From positions 1,798,001-1,862,000 of the forward strand of contig NZ_CP047357.1 of NCBI RefSeq assembly GCF_030408835.1: DNA of 64,000 nucleotides, in the 5' to 3' direction. Positions 21,511 through 31,128 of this stretch are shown here, piece by piece (positions within the stretch are counted from its first letter, which is position 1; each line of letters starts with the position of its first letter). The position numbers and the translations under genes were made by a program. Below the pieces are notes generated by a model, which did not search any database, was not told where the DNA came from, and saw only the letters and a list, made by a program, of their open reading frames with translations. The DNA is from Corynebacterium freneyi (GTDB taxonomy: Bacteria > Actinomycetota > Actinomycetes > Mycobacteriales > Mycobacteriaceae).

Positions 21511-22098
21511 TTAGCTCGTGGGTCGGCCGCCTCCCGCATCACCGTCGCCGCCGGGCCCGGGGCGGGGATCCTCCCCCGGCCTCGGGGCCAGGAAGAACAG
21601 GCACCAGTAGGCCAGCATCGCCGCGAACGGCGCGACGAGCAGCGCGACCGGCGAGTCGAACGCGGGCAGCACGTCCACCGACGAACCCGGCGCGACGGCA
21701 TCGAGGTCGGGCTGGCGCATCCCGGCGAGCAGGTTTCCCGACGCCCATTGCACCGCGGCCATGGCCAGCGCCGCCACTCCGACCCAGGCCTCCATGGCCA
21801 GGCCGCGGGCCGTCGGAAAGCGCTTGTGCGCCATCGAACCCAGGACCAGCCCCAGCACCAGGGCGATGCCGGTGAACCACAGCAGCGCCGAAAACGCCGC
21901 GTCGAGGCCGTCCTGCCGCACCGCCAGGCGGCCGCCTTCGAGGAAGGTGACGGTCTGCATGGGGCGGACCAGCGCCCAGACGACTCCGCCGAGCGCGCCG
22001 CCGAGCAGCGCCGAAAACAGCACGGCCGACGCGTCGCCGATGAAGCGGGGCGGGCGGCGGGTGGGCCGGGCGGCCTGCGCGGGGGTCTGCGGTTCCAT
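21511..22098 (-). CDS. Four-helix membrane protein of unknown function
   Basis: A 195-residue protein with four hydrophobic segments at about residues 22-45, 70-93, 99-120 and 145-168. The C-terminal tail is Pro, Gly and Asp rich. The N terminus has a Pro/Arg-rich cytoplasmic stretch. No domain is recognised. It lies about 40 bases before nadA in the same direction, so it may belong to the nad transcript. Start ATG 22098 is chosen because the longer upstream reading lies opposite bioF and looks like shadow sequence. Confidence 0.75.
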   Translation of the reverse strand: MEPQTPAQAARPTRRPPRFIGDASAVLFSALLGGALGGVVWALVRPMQTVTFLEGGRLAVRQDGLDAAFSALLWFTGIALVLGLVLGSMAHKRFPTARGLAMEAWVGVAALAMAAVQWASGNLLAGMRQPDLDAVAPGSSVDVLPAFDSPVALLVAPFAAMLAYWCLFFLAPRPGEDPRPGPGGDGDAGGGRPTS

Positions 22099-22168
22099 GG
22101 GGGAAAATGTACCCGTCCCGGCGCCGGGCCCGCTTCCGGCGTGCGGGAGCGTGACGACGACACCCTCC

Positions 22169-22181
22169 CGAACATTGTTCA
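22169..22181 (+). promoter_or_regulatory. Putative BioQ operator before bioF
   Basis: CGAAC-ATT-GTTCA is a near-perfect 13-bp palindrome lying 22 bases before the bioF ATG at 22204. It has the same half-sites and spacing as the palindrome between bioB and the TetR gene. The corynebacterial BioQ consensus is described as TGAAC-N3-GTT-type, which this matches at 11 or more positions. Confidence 0.75.
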
Positions 22182-22203
22182 ATAGATGGTTTATCGTGGG
22201 AAC

Positions 22204-23349
22204 ATGACCGATGAACGCACCGGCCGCTCCCACCTTTCGGAACTGGGGGAACTGACCCGTTCGCGCATCGCCGCGGGCCTGCACCGCACCCTGTCGCCGC
22301 GACCGCCCGGGCCGGCCGAACTGCTCGACCTGGCGTCGAACGACTACCTGGGCATGCACTCCCACCCCGCCGTCGTCGACGCGGCGACGGCCGCCCTGTA
22401 CGACTACGGGCTGGGGTCGACGGGATCGCGCCTGGTCACCGGCGCGACGGTCGTCCACGACGAGTTGGAGGGCGCGCTGGCCGCGTTCATGGGGTTCGGC
22501 TCGGCGCTGACGGCCTCGTCGGGGTACATGGCCAACCTCGCGGCGGTGACGGCGCTGGCCGGGCGCGGCGATCTCATCGTCTCCGACGGCGGCTCGCATG
22601 CCTCGCTCATCGACGCCTGCCGACTGTCCAGGGCCAGCGTGGCGGTTACCCCTCTCGGCGACGTCGCGGCGATCGAGGAGGCGTTGGCCTCGCGCACGGA
22701 AGCCCGCGCCCTGGTGATCTCCGACGCCGTGTACTCCACGTCCGGTGACGTCGCCGACGTCCGGGCCTTGTACGACGTCGCCCGCGCGCATGGTGCGGCG
22801 CTGCTCGTCGACGAGGCACACGGGCTGGGGGTCGTCGGCCCCGGCGGGCGCGGGGCGGTGGCGGCGGCCGGACTGTCCGGCGCGCCGGATCTGGTGGTCA
22901 CGGTGACGTTGTCGAAGTCGCTCGGCGCCCAGGGTGGCGCGATTCTTGGTCCTCCCCAGCTGCGCGACCATCTCATCGACGTCGCGCGGCCCATCATCTT
23001 CGACACCGCCCTCGCCCCGCCCGCCGCCGCCGGGGCGCTGGCGGCGTTGAGTCTGCTTGCCGACGATCCGTCGCTGCCCGCATCCGTCCTGCACAACGCA
23101 GAGGCCATCGCGGACGCGTGGCGGGTTCCCGCTCCCCCGTCGGCGGTGGTGCCCGTGATCCTGGAAGATCCGGTCCGGGCGGTGGCCGCGCGCGACAATC
23201 TGCGTGCGCGCGGCGTGCTCGTCGGGGTGTTCCGCCCGCCGAGCGTGCCGCCGGGAGGTTCGCGGCTGCGCATCACGGCGCGGGCGAACCTCACGGCGGA
23301 AGAACTTCGGCGCGCCGCCCCGCGCCCGGGCGACGTGCCGCCGGCCTAG
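22204..23349 (+). CDS. bioF: 8-amino-7-oxononanoate synthase
   Basis: A PLP enzyme that condenses pimeloyl thioester with alanine in biotin synthesis. Motifs are DLASNDYLGMHSHP, GLGSTGSRLVTG, DGGSHASLIDACRLSRA, LLVDEAHGLGVVGPGGRG and the cofactor lysine in VTLSKSLGAQGG. Length 381 from ATG 22204 is normal; ATG 22186 would add six residues and lies next to the operator. Many corynebacteria lack bioF and need pimelate-derived precursors or biotin, so its presence here matters for biotin autonomy. It is convergent with bsaP-bioB. Confidence 0.92.
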   Translation: MTDERTGRSHLSELGELTRSRIAAGLHRTLSPRPPGPAELLDLASNDYLGMHSHPAVVDAATAALYDYGLGSTGSRLVTGATVVHDELEGALAAFMGFGSALTASSGYMANLAAVTALAGRGDLIVSDGGSHASLIDACRLSRASVAVTPLGDVAAIEEALASRTEARALVISDAVYSTSGDVADVRALYDVARAHGAALLVDEAHGLGVVGPGGRGAVAAAGLSGAPDLVVTVTLSKSLGAQGGAILGPPQLRDHLIDVARPIIFDTALAPPAAAGALAALSLLADDPSLPASVLHNAEAIADAWRVPAPPSAVVPVILEDPVRAVAARDNLRARGVLVGVFRPPSVPPGGSRLRITARANLTAEELRRAAPRPGDVPPA

Positions 23350-23365
23350 ACCCGGCGAGATTCGA

Positions 23366-23659
23366 TCAGCGGCGTTCGAGCAGCGCCGAGTCGAGCTCGC
23401 CGTGGCGCGAGCAGCGCGCGGACCAGCCGTCGGGCCGGACCTGCACGACCATGCGGCGCCCGCACAGACGGCAGTAACGCGGGGCCTCCAGCCCGGCGCG
23501 GGCGGAGTGGCTCAGCGGCCGCTCCTCCCCCGCCGCCAGGTGTGCGCCGGTGAAGGGGTCGTATTCCGGCGGGTCGCCGAGCAGCGTCGCCTTCAGCAGC
23601 TCCGTCGAGTCGGGGTTCGAGCCCCGGCGCGCCGTGGTGCGCGCGGTGGTGGCCGCCAT
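23366..23659 (-). CDS. bsaP: Biotin synthase auxiliary protein BsaP
   Basis: A 97-residue protein with a zinc-ribbon-like or cluster-binding pattern: CRLC at residues 63-66 and ARCSRHG with Cys83. It starts two bases after the bioB stop. A small Cys-containing gene immediately downstream of bioB is conserved in actinobacteria, and its mycobacterial counterpart was reported to be needed for conversion of dethiobiotin to biotin by BioB. The N-terminal part [12 protein letters not shown] is also typical of that family. Identification is by size, position and cysteine pattern. Confidence 0.85.
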   Translation of the reverse strand: MAATTARTTARRGSNPDSTELLKATLLGDPPEYDPFTGAHLAAGEERPLSHSARAGLEAPRYCRLCGRRMVVQVRPDGWSARCSRHGELDSALLERR

Positions 23660-23661
23660 GG

Positions 23662-24672
23662 CTAGACCGTCGCGTTGAGGGCCTTGATGGGCAGGCGGAT
23701 CTTGCCCAGCATGTCCAGGTCCTGCTCGGCCGGGCGGCCCAGGGTGGTCAGGTAGTTGCCCACGATGACGGCGTTGATGCCGCCGAGCAGGCCCTGCTCC
23801 GCACCCAGGTCACCGAGGGTGAGCTCACGGCCGCCGGCGAAACGCAGGATCGTCTTCGGCAGCGCGAGACGGAACGCGCCGATGGCGCGCAGGGCATCCT
23901 TGGCCGGCAGCGGCTCGCGCCCCTCGAACGGGGTGCCCGGGCGCGGGTCGAGGAAGTTCATGGGCACCTCGGTCGGGTTGAGCGCCGCCAGGTCCTGCGC
24001 GAACTCGGCGCGCTGCTCCAGGGTCTCACCCATGCCCAGGATGCCGCCGCAGCAGACCTCCATGCCCGCTTCGGCGACCATGCGCAGGGTTTCGGCGCGG
24101 TCCTCCCAGGAGTGGGTGGTCACGACGTTCGGGAAGTGCGAGCGGGCGGTCTCCAGGTTGTGGTTGTAGCGGTGCACGCCGACCTTGGCCAGGCGGTCGA
24201 CCTGCTCCTGGGTGAGGATGCCCACCGAGGCGGCGACGTTGATGTCGACCTCTTCATGGATGGCCTGCACGGCCTGCTCGAGCTGGGACAGCAGGTTCTC
24301 GTCCGGCCCCTTGACTGCGGCGACGATGCAGAACTCGGTGGCGCCGGTCTTCTGGGTCTGCTTGGCGGCCTCGACCAGGGCCGGGATGTCCAGCCAGGCG
24401 TTGCGCACGGGCGACTGGAACAGGCCGGACTGCGAGCAGAAGTGGCAGTCCTCGGGGCAGCCGCCGGTCTTCAGCGAAATGATGCCCTCCACCTCGACTT
24501 CCTCGCCGCACCACTTCAGGCGGACCTCGTGGGCGAGGGCGAGCAACTCGTCGACCCTGTCGTCGTCAAGCTGGAGCACTGCGAGGGTTTCGGCATGGTC
24601 GAGGCCTTCCCCTCGGCCGAGCACCTTCTCGCGGGCGATCTCGAGAATGTCGGCGGAGGAATTGTCGGTCAT
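23662..24672 (-). CDS. bioB: Biotin synthase
   Basis: The radical-SAM enzyme that inserts sulfur into dethiobiotin. The SAM-cluster motif CPEDCHFC has Cys72, Cys76 and Cys79. Further on are [34 protein letters not shown]-like [14 protein letters not shown], and [11 protein letters not shown] with the cluster-ligand arginine region. Length 336 is normal. It is divergent from bioQ. A promoter with TTGAAC and TACATT boxes at 17-base spacing lies at 24785-24813, and the putative BioQ operator overlaps its -35 box. Confidence 0.97.
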   Translation of the reverse strand: MTDNSSADILEIAREKVLGRGEGLDHAETLAVLQLDDDRVDELLALAHEVRLKWCGEEVEVEGIISLKTGGCPEDCHFCSQSGLFQSPVRNAWLDIPALVEAAKQTQKTGATEFCIVAAVKGPDENLLSQLEQAVQAIHEEVDINVAASVGILTQEQVDRLAKVGVHRYNHNLETARSHFPNVVTTHSWEDRAETLRMVAEAGMEVCCGGILGMGETLEQRAEFAQDLAALNPTEVPMNFLDPRPGTPFEGREPLPAKDALRAIGAFRLALPKTILRFAGGRELTLGDLGAEQGLLGGINAVIVGNYLTTLGRPAEQDLDMLGKIRLPIKALNATV

Positions 24673-24784
24673 GGGTTCTCCTGGCTGGTGGGTGATTCGG
24701 CGATGTGCGGCACCGCCGACCGGAAACGTGGCCGCCGCAGGCTCCGCGGGGCGCGATCGTCATGTCGAAGGATGTTTGGAGACG

Positions 24785-24813
24785 AATGTACCCCGCTCAC
24801 GAACGTCGTTCAA
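24785..24813 (-). promoter_or_regulatory. bioB promoter
   Basis: On the minus strand TTGAAC (24808-24813) and TACATT (24785-24790) are separated by exactly 17 bases, close to the sigma-70 consensus. The -35 box is inside the 13-bp palindrome, so a repressor bound there would block it. The bioB ATG is about 112 bases further on. Confidence 0.7.
24800..24812. promoter_or_regulatory. Putative BioQ operator between bioB and bioQ
   Basis: CGAAC-GTC-GTTCA, the same 13-bp palindrome as before bioF with only the three central bases changed. It lies in the 187-base divergent region and overlaps the bioB -35 box; it would also sit upstream of the GATAAC -10 box (24845-24850) of the TetR gene, allowing autoregulation. 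Confidence 0.8.
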
Positions 24814-24844
24814 GAAATTGGCCGAACCCGCCCCCTCCCTTTCC

Positions 24845-24850
24845 GATAAC
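24845..24850 (+). promoter_or_regulatory. -10 box of bioQ, probable leaderless transcript
   Basis: GATAAC ends nine bases before the GTG at 24860. A start of transcription about 7-9 bases after the box would coincide with that GTG, so the mRNA may have no leader. No clear -35 box and no Shine-Dalgarno sequence are seen. Confidence 0.45.
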
Positions 24851-24859
24851 GTGGATTCC

Positions 24860-25414
24860 GTGCAGCTCACCAAGGACATCATCATGGGTGCGGCAATGGA
24901 GATCCTCGACGAATACGGACTCCAGGACCTGACCATCCGCCGCCTGGCCCGCCACCTCGACGCGGCCGCCGGCGCCATGTACTGGCATTTCCCGTCGAAG
25001 CAGGCGCTGCTCGGCGCGGTCGCCGACCAGCTGCTCGCACCCCTGTCCGAGCTGGAGTCCACCGGAAACTGGCCCACCGACGTCACCGCCTTCGCCACCG
25101 CACTCCACGAGTGCCTGACGTCGCACCGCGACGGCGCCGAGGTCGTCTCCGCCGGCCTGGCCACCGACACCGTCTCCGTACGACCGGCCTCGATTCTCGT
25201 CCCCTTGCTTTCCGACGCCCCGATCGGGGAGGAATTGGCCGTCGACGCCGCGGCCACCCTCGTCTACTTCATCCTCGGCTCCACCGTCGACGAACAGACC
25301 GCCGCAGAATTGGCCAGGGTCGCGGACAACCCGACCGACCCCACCGCACACGGCCGCCGCATCCGCCACGGCGTCGACCTGATCATCGCCGGCATCGCCG
25401 CCGGGGACTCCTGA
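24860..25414 (+). CDS. bioQ: TetR-family regulator, probable BioQ
   Basis: A 184-residue TetR protein. The N-terminal HTH reads MEILDEYGLQDLTIRRLARHL followed by AAGAMYWHFPSKQALLGAVAD, the classical TetR signature with the recognition helix ending in YWHF. The C-terminal ligand domain (about residues 70-184) is helical. It lies divergent from bioB, and the intergenic region carries a palindrome also found before bioF. That makes it the repressor of biotin genes by position, as BioQ of C. glutamicum. GTG 24860 (VQLTKDIIMGAAMEI) is chosen as start; GTG 24851 is possible. Confidence 0.85.
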   Translation: MQLTKDIIMGAAMEILDEYGLQDLTIRRLARHLDAAAGAMYWHFPSKQALLGAVADQLLAPLSELESTGNWPTDVTAFATALHECLTSHRDGAEVVSAGLATDTVSVRPASILVPLLSDAPIGEELAVDAAATLVYFILGSTVDEQTAAELARVADNPTDPTAHGRRIRHGVDLIIAGIAAGDS

Positions 25415-25555
25415 CGCCGACACGCCGAACGCTCCCAGCACCTCACCCGACCCGCACACCGCTCACCCCGAGGCCGGGCCGTCGTAAAGCACATCCCATG
25501 AATCCGTAACGCACCAAAGGTTTCGTCGGCGCGTATAACCCGGCCCCCTCCCGGT

Positions 25556-27705
<2,150 letters not shown>

Positions 27706-27709
<4 letters not shown>

Positions 27710-28158
27710 TTGTCGTGTCCCGTGAGGTCGTGAACGACTTTCGCGGGAGTTGAGCCGCCCAGTGCGCTATGGGGTCGGTGGTGATTGCAGTGATGCAGCC
27801 ACCCCGGATACTGCCGCGCACGGGCGGCTTCGCCGTCGCAAGTATCGGCCCTCGCCGCCGTCGGTACCGGCGTAGGCGCATTCAGCGGCCACCGTCCGGT
27901 TGAACCGCTCGACCGTGCCGTTGGTCTGCGGCCGATGCGGACGCGTGAAGATGTGTTTGATCTGCTGGGCAGCAAGCACGTCGTTGAACAACCGCGACCG
28001 GTACGCCGGGGGTTTCCGTCTACGCCAAGCGCGAGCAGGCAGCGGCGCAGTACCGGGTGGGCCGTAGAGGTCGAGACGTGGAATCGTTCGGCGGCTCGGG
28101 CGCAGTTCCATCCGTCGTCGACGATGAGTTGGGCCAGGCACTCCTCGCCCGGTAGGCA
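27706..28158 (-). pseudogene. IS481-family transposase remnant
   Basis: The reverse strand keeps an N-terminal HTH-like piece (ECLAQLIVDDGWNCARAAER), then jumps to the late catalytic region in another frame, reading SRLFNDVLAAQQIKHIF and RPHRPQTNGTVERFNRTV, which contains the DDE glutamate. It returns to the first frame for WLHHCNHHRPHSALGG. The two catalytic aspartates of the DDE domain are missing and at least two frame changes are needed, so it cannot make an active transposase. IS481 assignment rests on the PQTNGTVERFNRT and NHHRPHSALGG signatures. Confidence 0.8.
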
Positions 28159-28185
28159 ACGTTCGCGACCTACCGGGTCACAACA
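27711..28185 (-). mobile_element. IS481-type element, internally deleted (MITE-like)
   Basis: The two ends form 27-bp imperfect inverted repeats, 27711-27737 and 28159-28185, both beginning TGT[CT]GTG and agreeing at 21 of 27 positions. The 475 bp between them are less than half the length of a complete element. The interior encodes only the ends of a transposase. It abuts the glgX stop codon. No target duplication is obvious. Confidence 0.75.
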
Positions 28186-28190
28186 GTTAG

Positions 28191-28266
28191 ACGACAAATG
28201 CAGCCACGGATTTTCTCGTCCTGGGCTTTTATCGACGTCCACTCGGCATGAGGCTGCATTTGTCGT
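28191..28266. repeat. Perfect 15-bp inverted repeat with 46-base loop
   Basis: ACGACAAATGCAGCC at 28191-28205 is exactly reverse-complemented at 28252-28266. It begins five bases after the IS481-type end. It could be the ends of a further small element or a transcription-stopping structure; no run of T follows. Confidence 0.7.
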
Positions 28267-28432
28267 ATTCAGGCCCTTTCAGACGCCCCCATCGGGTCTC
28301 CAACCATCCGGGCACGCTCCTGCCGGCTGTTTCTCACGCGGTCTCCATCCGCCGGGTCGCCGCCGACCATCCAAGAAAGAGATGCTTGACGACGGCCGTC
28401 GCAAAGCCTGAAACGGCCCAAAGGGGGCCGAC

Positions 28433-28658
28433 AAAACACGGGGACCACCACCCCCACCCCAAACCACGGGATCCAAAACACGGGGACCACCCCCCTCACT
28501 CCAAACCACGGGGTCTAAACCACGGGATCGATGGCGACCCCGTGGCTTGGAGCCGAAAAACGACCGACCCCGTGGTTTGGACCCCGTGGTTTAGGGATGA
28601 GGTGGTCGATGGACGGCTGTTCCTGGGTGACCCCGTGGTTTGGACCCCGTGGTTTGGG
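28433..28658. repeat. CCCCGTGGTTTGG repeats in two opposed arms
   Basis: The left arm has five copies of the [AC]AAACCACGGG-type unit (28433-28443, 28461-28471, 28475-28485, 28501-28513, 28516-28527, with some reading AAAACACGGGG). The right arm has the opposite orientation CCCCGTGG[CT]TTGG at 28536-28550, twice in 28566-28593 and twice in 28629-28658. The arms could fold on each other into a long cruciform or RNA hairpin. The stretch 28267-28432 before it shows nothing recognisable. Confidence 0.75.
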
Positions 28659-28661
28659 TCC

Positions 28662-28712
28662 GAGCCGGCCAGAAGGCGCCTACTGCGGTCAACCGAGCCG
28701 GCCAGAAGGCGC
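28662..28712. repeat. 18-bp direct repeat
   Basis: GAGCCGGCCAGAAGGCGC occurs at 28662-28679 and again at 28695-28712, with 15 bases between. It directly follows the CCCCGTGG repeat array. The stretch 28713-28778 after it holds no recognised gene. Confidence 0.7.
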
Positions 28713-28823
28713 GGAGGGGCGTCCTGAAGGCGAGTGCGGCAGCACGGCGGACCCCCTCCTCCACGGCGCGCCCGAAAATCATGAAGCGACGCATCCCTTC
28801 ACGGGGTGCGCCGCTCGGCTCTT

Positions 28824-28931
28824 CTCGTCGTCGGAGTTCGTCTGCTTCGACTCGACTCCGGAGTTGGTCTGCTTCGGATCGTCTCCGGTGTTCGTCTTCT
28901 TCGGTTTCGCACCGGAGTTAGTTCTTTGCTT
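28824..28931 (-). repeat. Four 27-bp tandem repeats, 9-residue periodic reading frame
   Basis: Units at 28824-28850, 28851-28877, 28878-28904 and 28905-28931. On the minus strand, in the frame of the HigA-like gene, they read SKQTNSDDE, PKQTNSGVE, PKKTNTGDD and KQRTNSGAK, that is a [KR]-[KQ]-x-TN-[ST]-[GD] repeat. The units differ mainly in degenerate positions. Confidence 0.7.
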
Positions 28932-28988
28932 CCGCTCCCGGGTGCGTGTTCGTCTTCTTCGGTTGTCGGGCTTCGGGGCCGGACCGGT

Positions 28989-29210
28989 TTAGGCGGCCTG
29001 CTCGTGCCAGTAGTCGGCGCCGGTGCCGAAGTAGTCGCCCAGGCGGCGGGCGAGGTCGTCGGTCAGGTTCGTGCGGCCGGAACGGAATCGCTCGAGGGTC
29101 GAGCTGGGCACGTCGATGGCGACGGCCAGGCGGTAGATGCTCAGGCCGCGGGGCTCGAGGAAATGCTCGTCCAGGATGGTGCCGGGGTGAGTGGAGACTG
29201 CGTTGGTCAT
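28989..29210 (-). CDS. HigA/VapI-like helix-turn-helix protein
   Basis: A 73-residue protein starting MTNAVSTHPGTILDEHFL. The HPG-x-x-L-x-E-x-[FL]-L opening and the HTH LSIYRLAVAIDVPSSTLERF with the following LARRLGDYFGTGADYW are typical of HigA/VapI antitoxins of the XRE group. AAGGAGA stands before the ATG. No HigB-type toxin gene is found on either side, so it is an orphan, perhaps a regulator or a solitary antitoxin. The same frame continues after the TAA for 69 further codons to a TGA at 28779 and contains 9-residue repeats (see findings). Upstream, CGAGGTTGC occurs twice (29260 and 29279), a possible operator. Confidence 0.8.
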   Translation of the reverse strand: MTNAVSTHPGTILDEHFLEPRGLSIYRLAVAIDVPSSTLERFRSGRTNLTDDLARRLGDYFGTGADYWHEQAA

Positions 29211-29501
29211 GCGTGCTCTCCTTGCGGGATCGTGGCTGGTGATCAGTCGATTTTCTTCTCGAGGTTGCTCGGATTTTCCGAGGTTGCGATGGCCGGATGG
29301 GTGCCCGGTCGCTCGCGACGGTGAACAGGGTAACCCCGGAACACCCCGCTTGCCGAACGGACATTTGAGGGTCGGAAAATGTGTGAACGTTTCTTCCGCA
29401 AACCATAGTGAGTCATGGATCACACACGTGCAACACCGTTACCCCCGTCACACCTCCGGCGGCGGCGGGATCAGGCCGCGGCGGCCGCTAGGCTCGTGGG
29501 C

Positions 29502-30989
29502 ATGCAGGTTCTCGACTTCCGACTCTCCGGCGCGGTCGTCCGCGTCACTCCGGGTTCGCCGGCCACCGTTTCGGTGCATCGCATCGCCCGGACGCGCAGC
29601 ACCGACGTTTCCGGCGCCACGGCTTCGCTTTCCGACGCCGCCGGCGGGGCGTCGCTGACCGAACCGGGGCGCATCCTCCCGGGCCGCATCGATTTCGGCG
29701 GCGACCTGCCCTCCGCCCGGGTGACGCCGTCGACTCTGGCGGCTGCGCGCGCTCTGATGGACGTGTTCGGCGCCGGACCGGATCTCGATGCCGGCGCGAT
29801 CGAGGGTTCCGAGTACGCGGTGGTCGTCGACGATGCCTCCGGTGTCGCGCCGGCCACCGTCGCGGCAACCGGCGCCTCGAACTCCACCGACGCCACCGCC
29901 TCCACCGGTTCCACCGACTCCCCCGGCGTCCCGGCGCCGAAGCTCGGCGGGGACATCCCCGACCCGGATTTCTTCGCCTTCGACGTCGAGACCGCCAACG
30001 CCGACGAGGGCTCGGTCATCCAGTTCGGCCTCGCCGCCGTGCGCGACGGGAAGGTCACCGCCACGTACTCGTGGCCGTGCAAGCCACCGGCCGGCCTTGA
30101 GGACTTCGACGAGGCCAACATCGCCGTTCACGGCATCACGCCCGCCGATGTGGTCGACGCGCCGACCTTCTCCGAACGCGCCGAGGAGTTCGGTCGCCTC
30201 GTCGACGGCACGCCGGTGGTCGCCCACAACGCCAAGTTCGATTTCACGGCCCTGAAGCGCGGATGCGCGGCCGCGGGCATCGACGTCCCCGACGTCGCCT
30301 ACGCCTGCACGTACGAGTGGGCGCGGCGCGTGGGGCTGCAGGTGGAGAATTACCGCTTGACGACGTTGGCCCGCGAGGCCGGAGCCGCCGACTTCGCGCA
30401 TCACGACGCTTGCGACGACGCCGTCGCGTGCGCCGAAGTCGCACTGTGGCTCATGCGGGAACACCCCGGCGACGAACCGACGCTCAACCCCGTGAAGTAC
30501 ACGGAGAACCTGGGCATGGAAATGGGGATGCTCTTCGGCACGCGCCTGGTGCCGATGCGGACCACGGGGCGGTCCCAGGTCGGTGGCGCGGGGGCGGGCC
30601 GTCGTCACGCGGGAAGCCGGGGACGCTCCGGCGGCGCCGCCCGGGACCGCCGGGCGAAGTGGGATGCCGTCAAGGCCCCCGACGTCATCCCCGCCAAGAA
30701 CGAGGACGCCGACTCGAACGGATTGCTCTACGGGCAGCGGGTGACGCTCACCGGCGATTTCGCGCCCTACGACAAGGGCCGGCTGTGGGAGCTCATCGCC
30801 GACGCGGGCGCCGACATCAACAAGGGCGTGACCAAGAAGACCACCATCCTCGTCGCCGGCCCGTGGGATTCGATGACCTCCAAGGAAAAAAAGGCCCGCG
30901 AATACAAGGAACAGGGCCAGAACATCGAGATCTGGGACGAGAAGCAGCTTTTCACCGTCCTCGGCCTCGAGGAGGAACCGCCCTTCTAG
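29502..30989 (+). CDS. DnaQ-type exonuclease with C-terminal BRCT domain
   Basis: A 495-residue protein in three parts. Residues 1-150 are a variable N-terminal region ending in a Thr/Ser/Ala linker. Residues about 155-330 are a DEDD 3'-5' exonuclease: FFAFDVETANADEGSVIQFG (motif I), VVAHNAKFDFTALKR (motif II) and HHDACDDAVACAEV (motif III). After a basic Gly/Arg linker, residues about 415-490 form a BRCT domain, GLLYGQRVTLTGDFAPYDKG through WDEKQLFTVLG. Similar exonuclease-BRCT proteins occur in corynebacteria and act presumably in DNA repair or proofreading. ATG 29502 is preferred; an upstream ATG at 29415 would add a region without family features. Confidence 0.88.
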   Translation: MQVLDFRLSGAVVRVTPGSPATVSVHRIARTRSTDVSGATASLSDAAGGASLTEPGRILPGRIDFGGDLPSARVTPSTLAAARALMDVFGAGPDLDAGAIEGSEYAVVVDDASGVAPATVAATGASNSTDATASTGSTDSPGVPAPKLGGDIPDPDFFAFDVETANADEGSVIQFGLAAVRDGKVTATYSWPCKPPAGLEDFDEANIAVHGITPADVVDAPTFSERAEEFGRLVDGTPVVAHNAKFDFTALKRGCAAAGIDVPDVAYACTYEWARRVGLQVENYRLTTLAREAGAADFAHHDACDDAVACAEVALWLMREHPGDEPTLNPVKYTENLGMEMGMLFGTRLVPMRTTGRSQVGGAGAGRRHAGSRGRSGGAARDRRAKWDAVKAPDVIPAKNEDADSNGLLYGQRVTLTGDFAPYDKGRLWELIADAGADINKGVTKKTTILVAGPWDSMTSKEKKAREYKEQGQNIEIWDEKQLFTVLGLEEEPPF

Positions 30990-31062
30990 ACGACGCCCGG
31001 ACGGCGCCCGGGCGACGCCGACGACGGCGGCCTCCCCCGGAATCACCCCCGCGAAAAATAAA

Positions 31063-31075
31063 CGGAACCGTTCCG
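31063..31075. promoter_or_regulatory. 13-bp palindrome before a hypothetical gene
   Basis: CGGAAC-C-GTTCCG is a perfect 6+1+6 palindrome, 54 bases before the GTG at 31129, just after an A-rich stretch. It might be an operator; no regulator is assigned. Confidence 0.4.
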
Positions 31076-31128
31076 CGCTGCGGCGCGTCCAAACACGTGA
31101 CATCGTCCCCCTTGCAGGAGGTCTTCAC

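Noticed and set aside
22169..24812. LexA (SOS) boxes
   Set aside because: The CGAAC...GTTC half-sites look similar, but the spacer is three bases rather than the four of the SOS box, and both sites flank biotin genes.
28433..28931. CRISPR array
   Set aside because: Units are short, irregularly spaced and in both orientations or fully tandem; there are no unique spacers and no cas genes.
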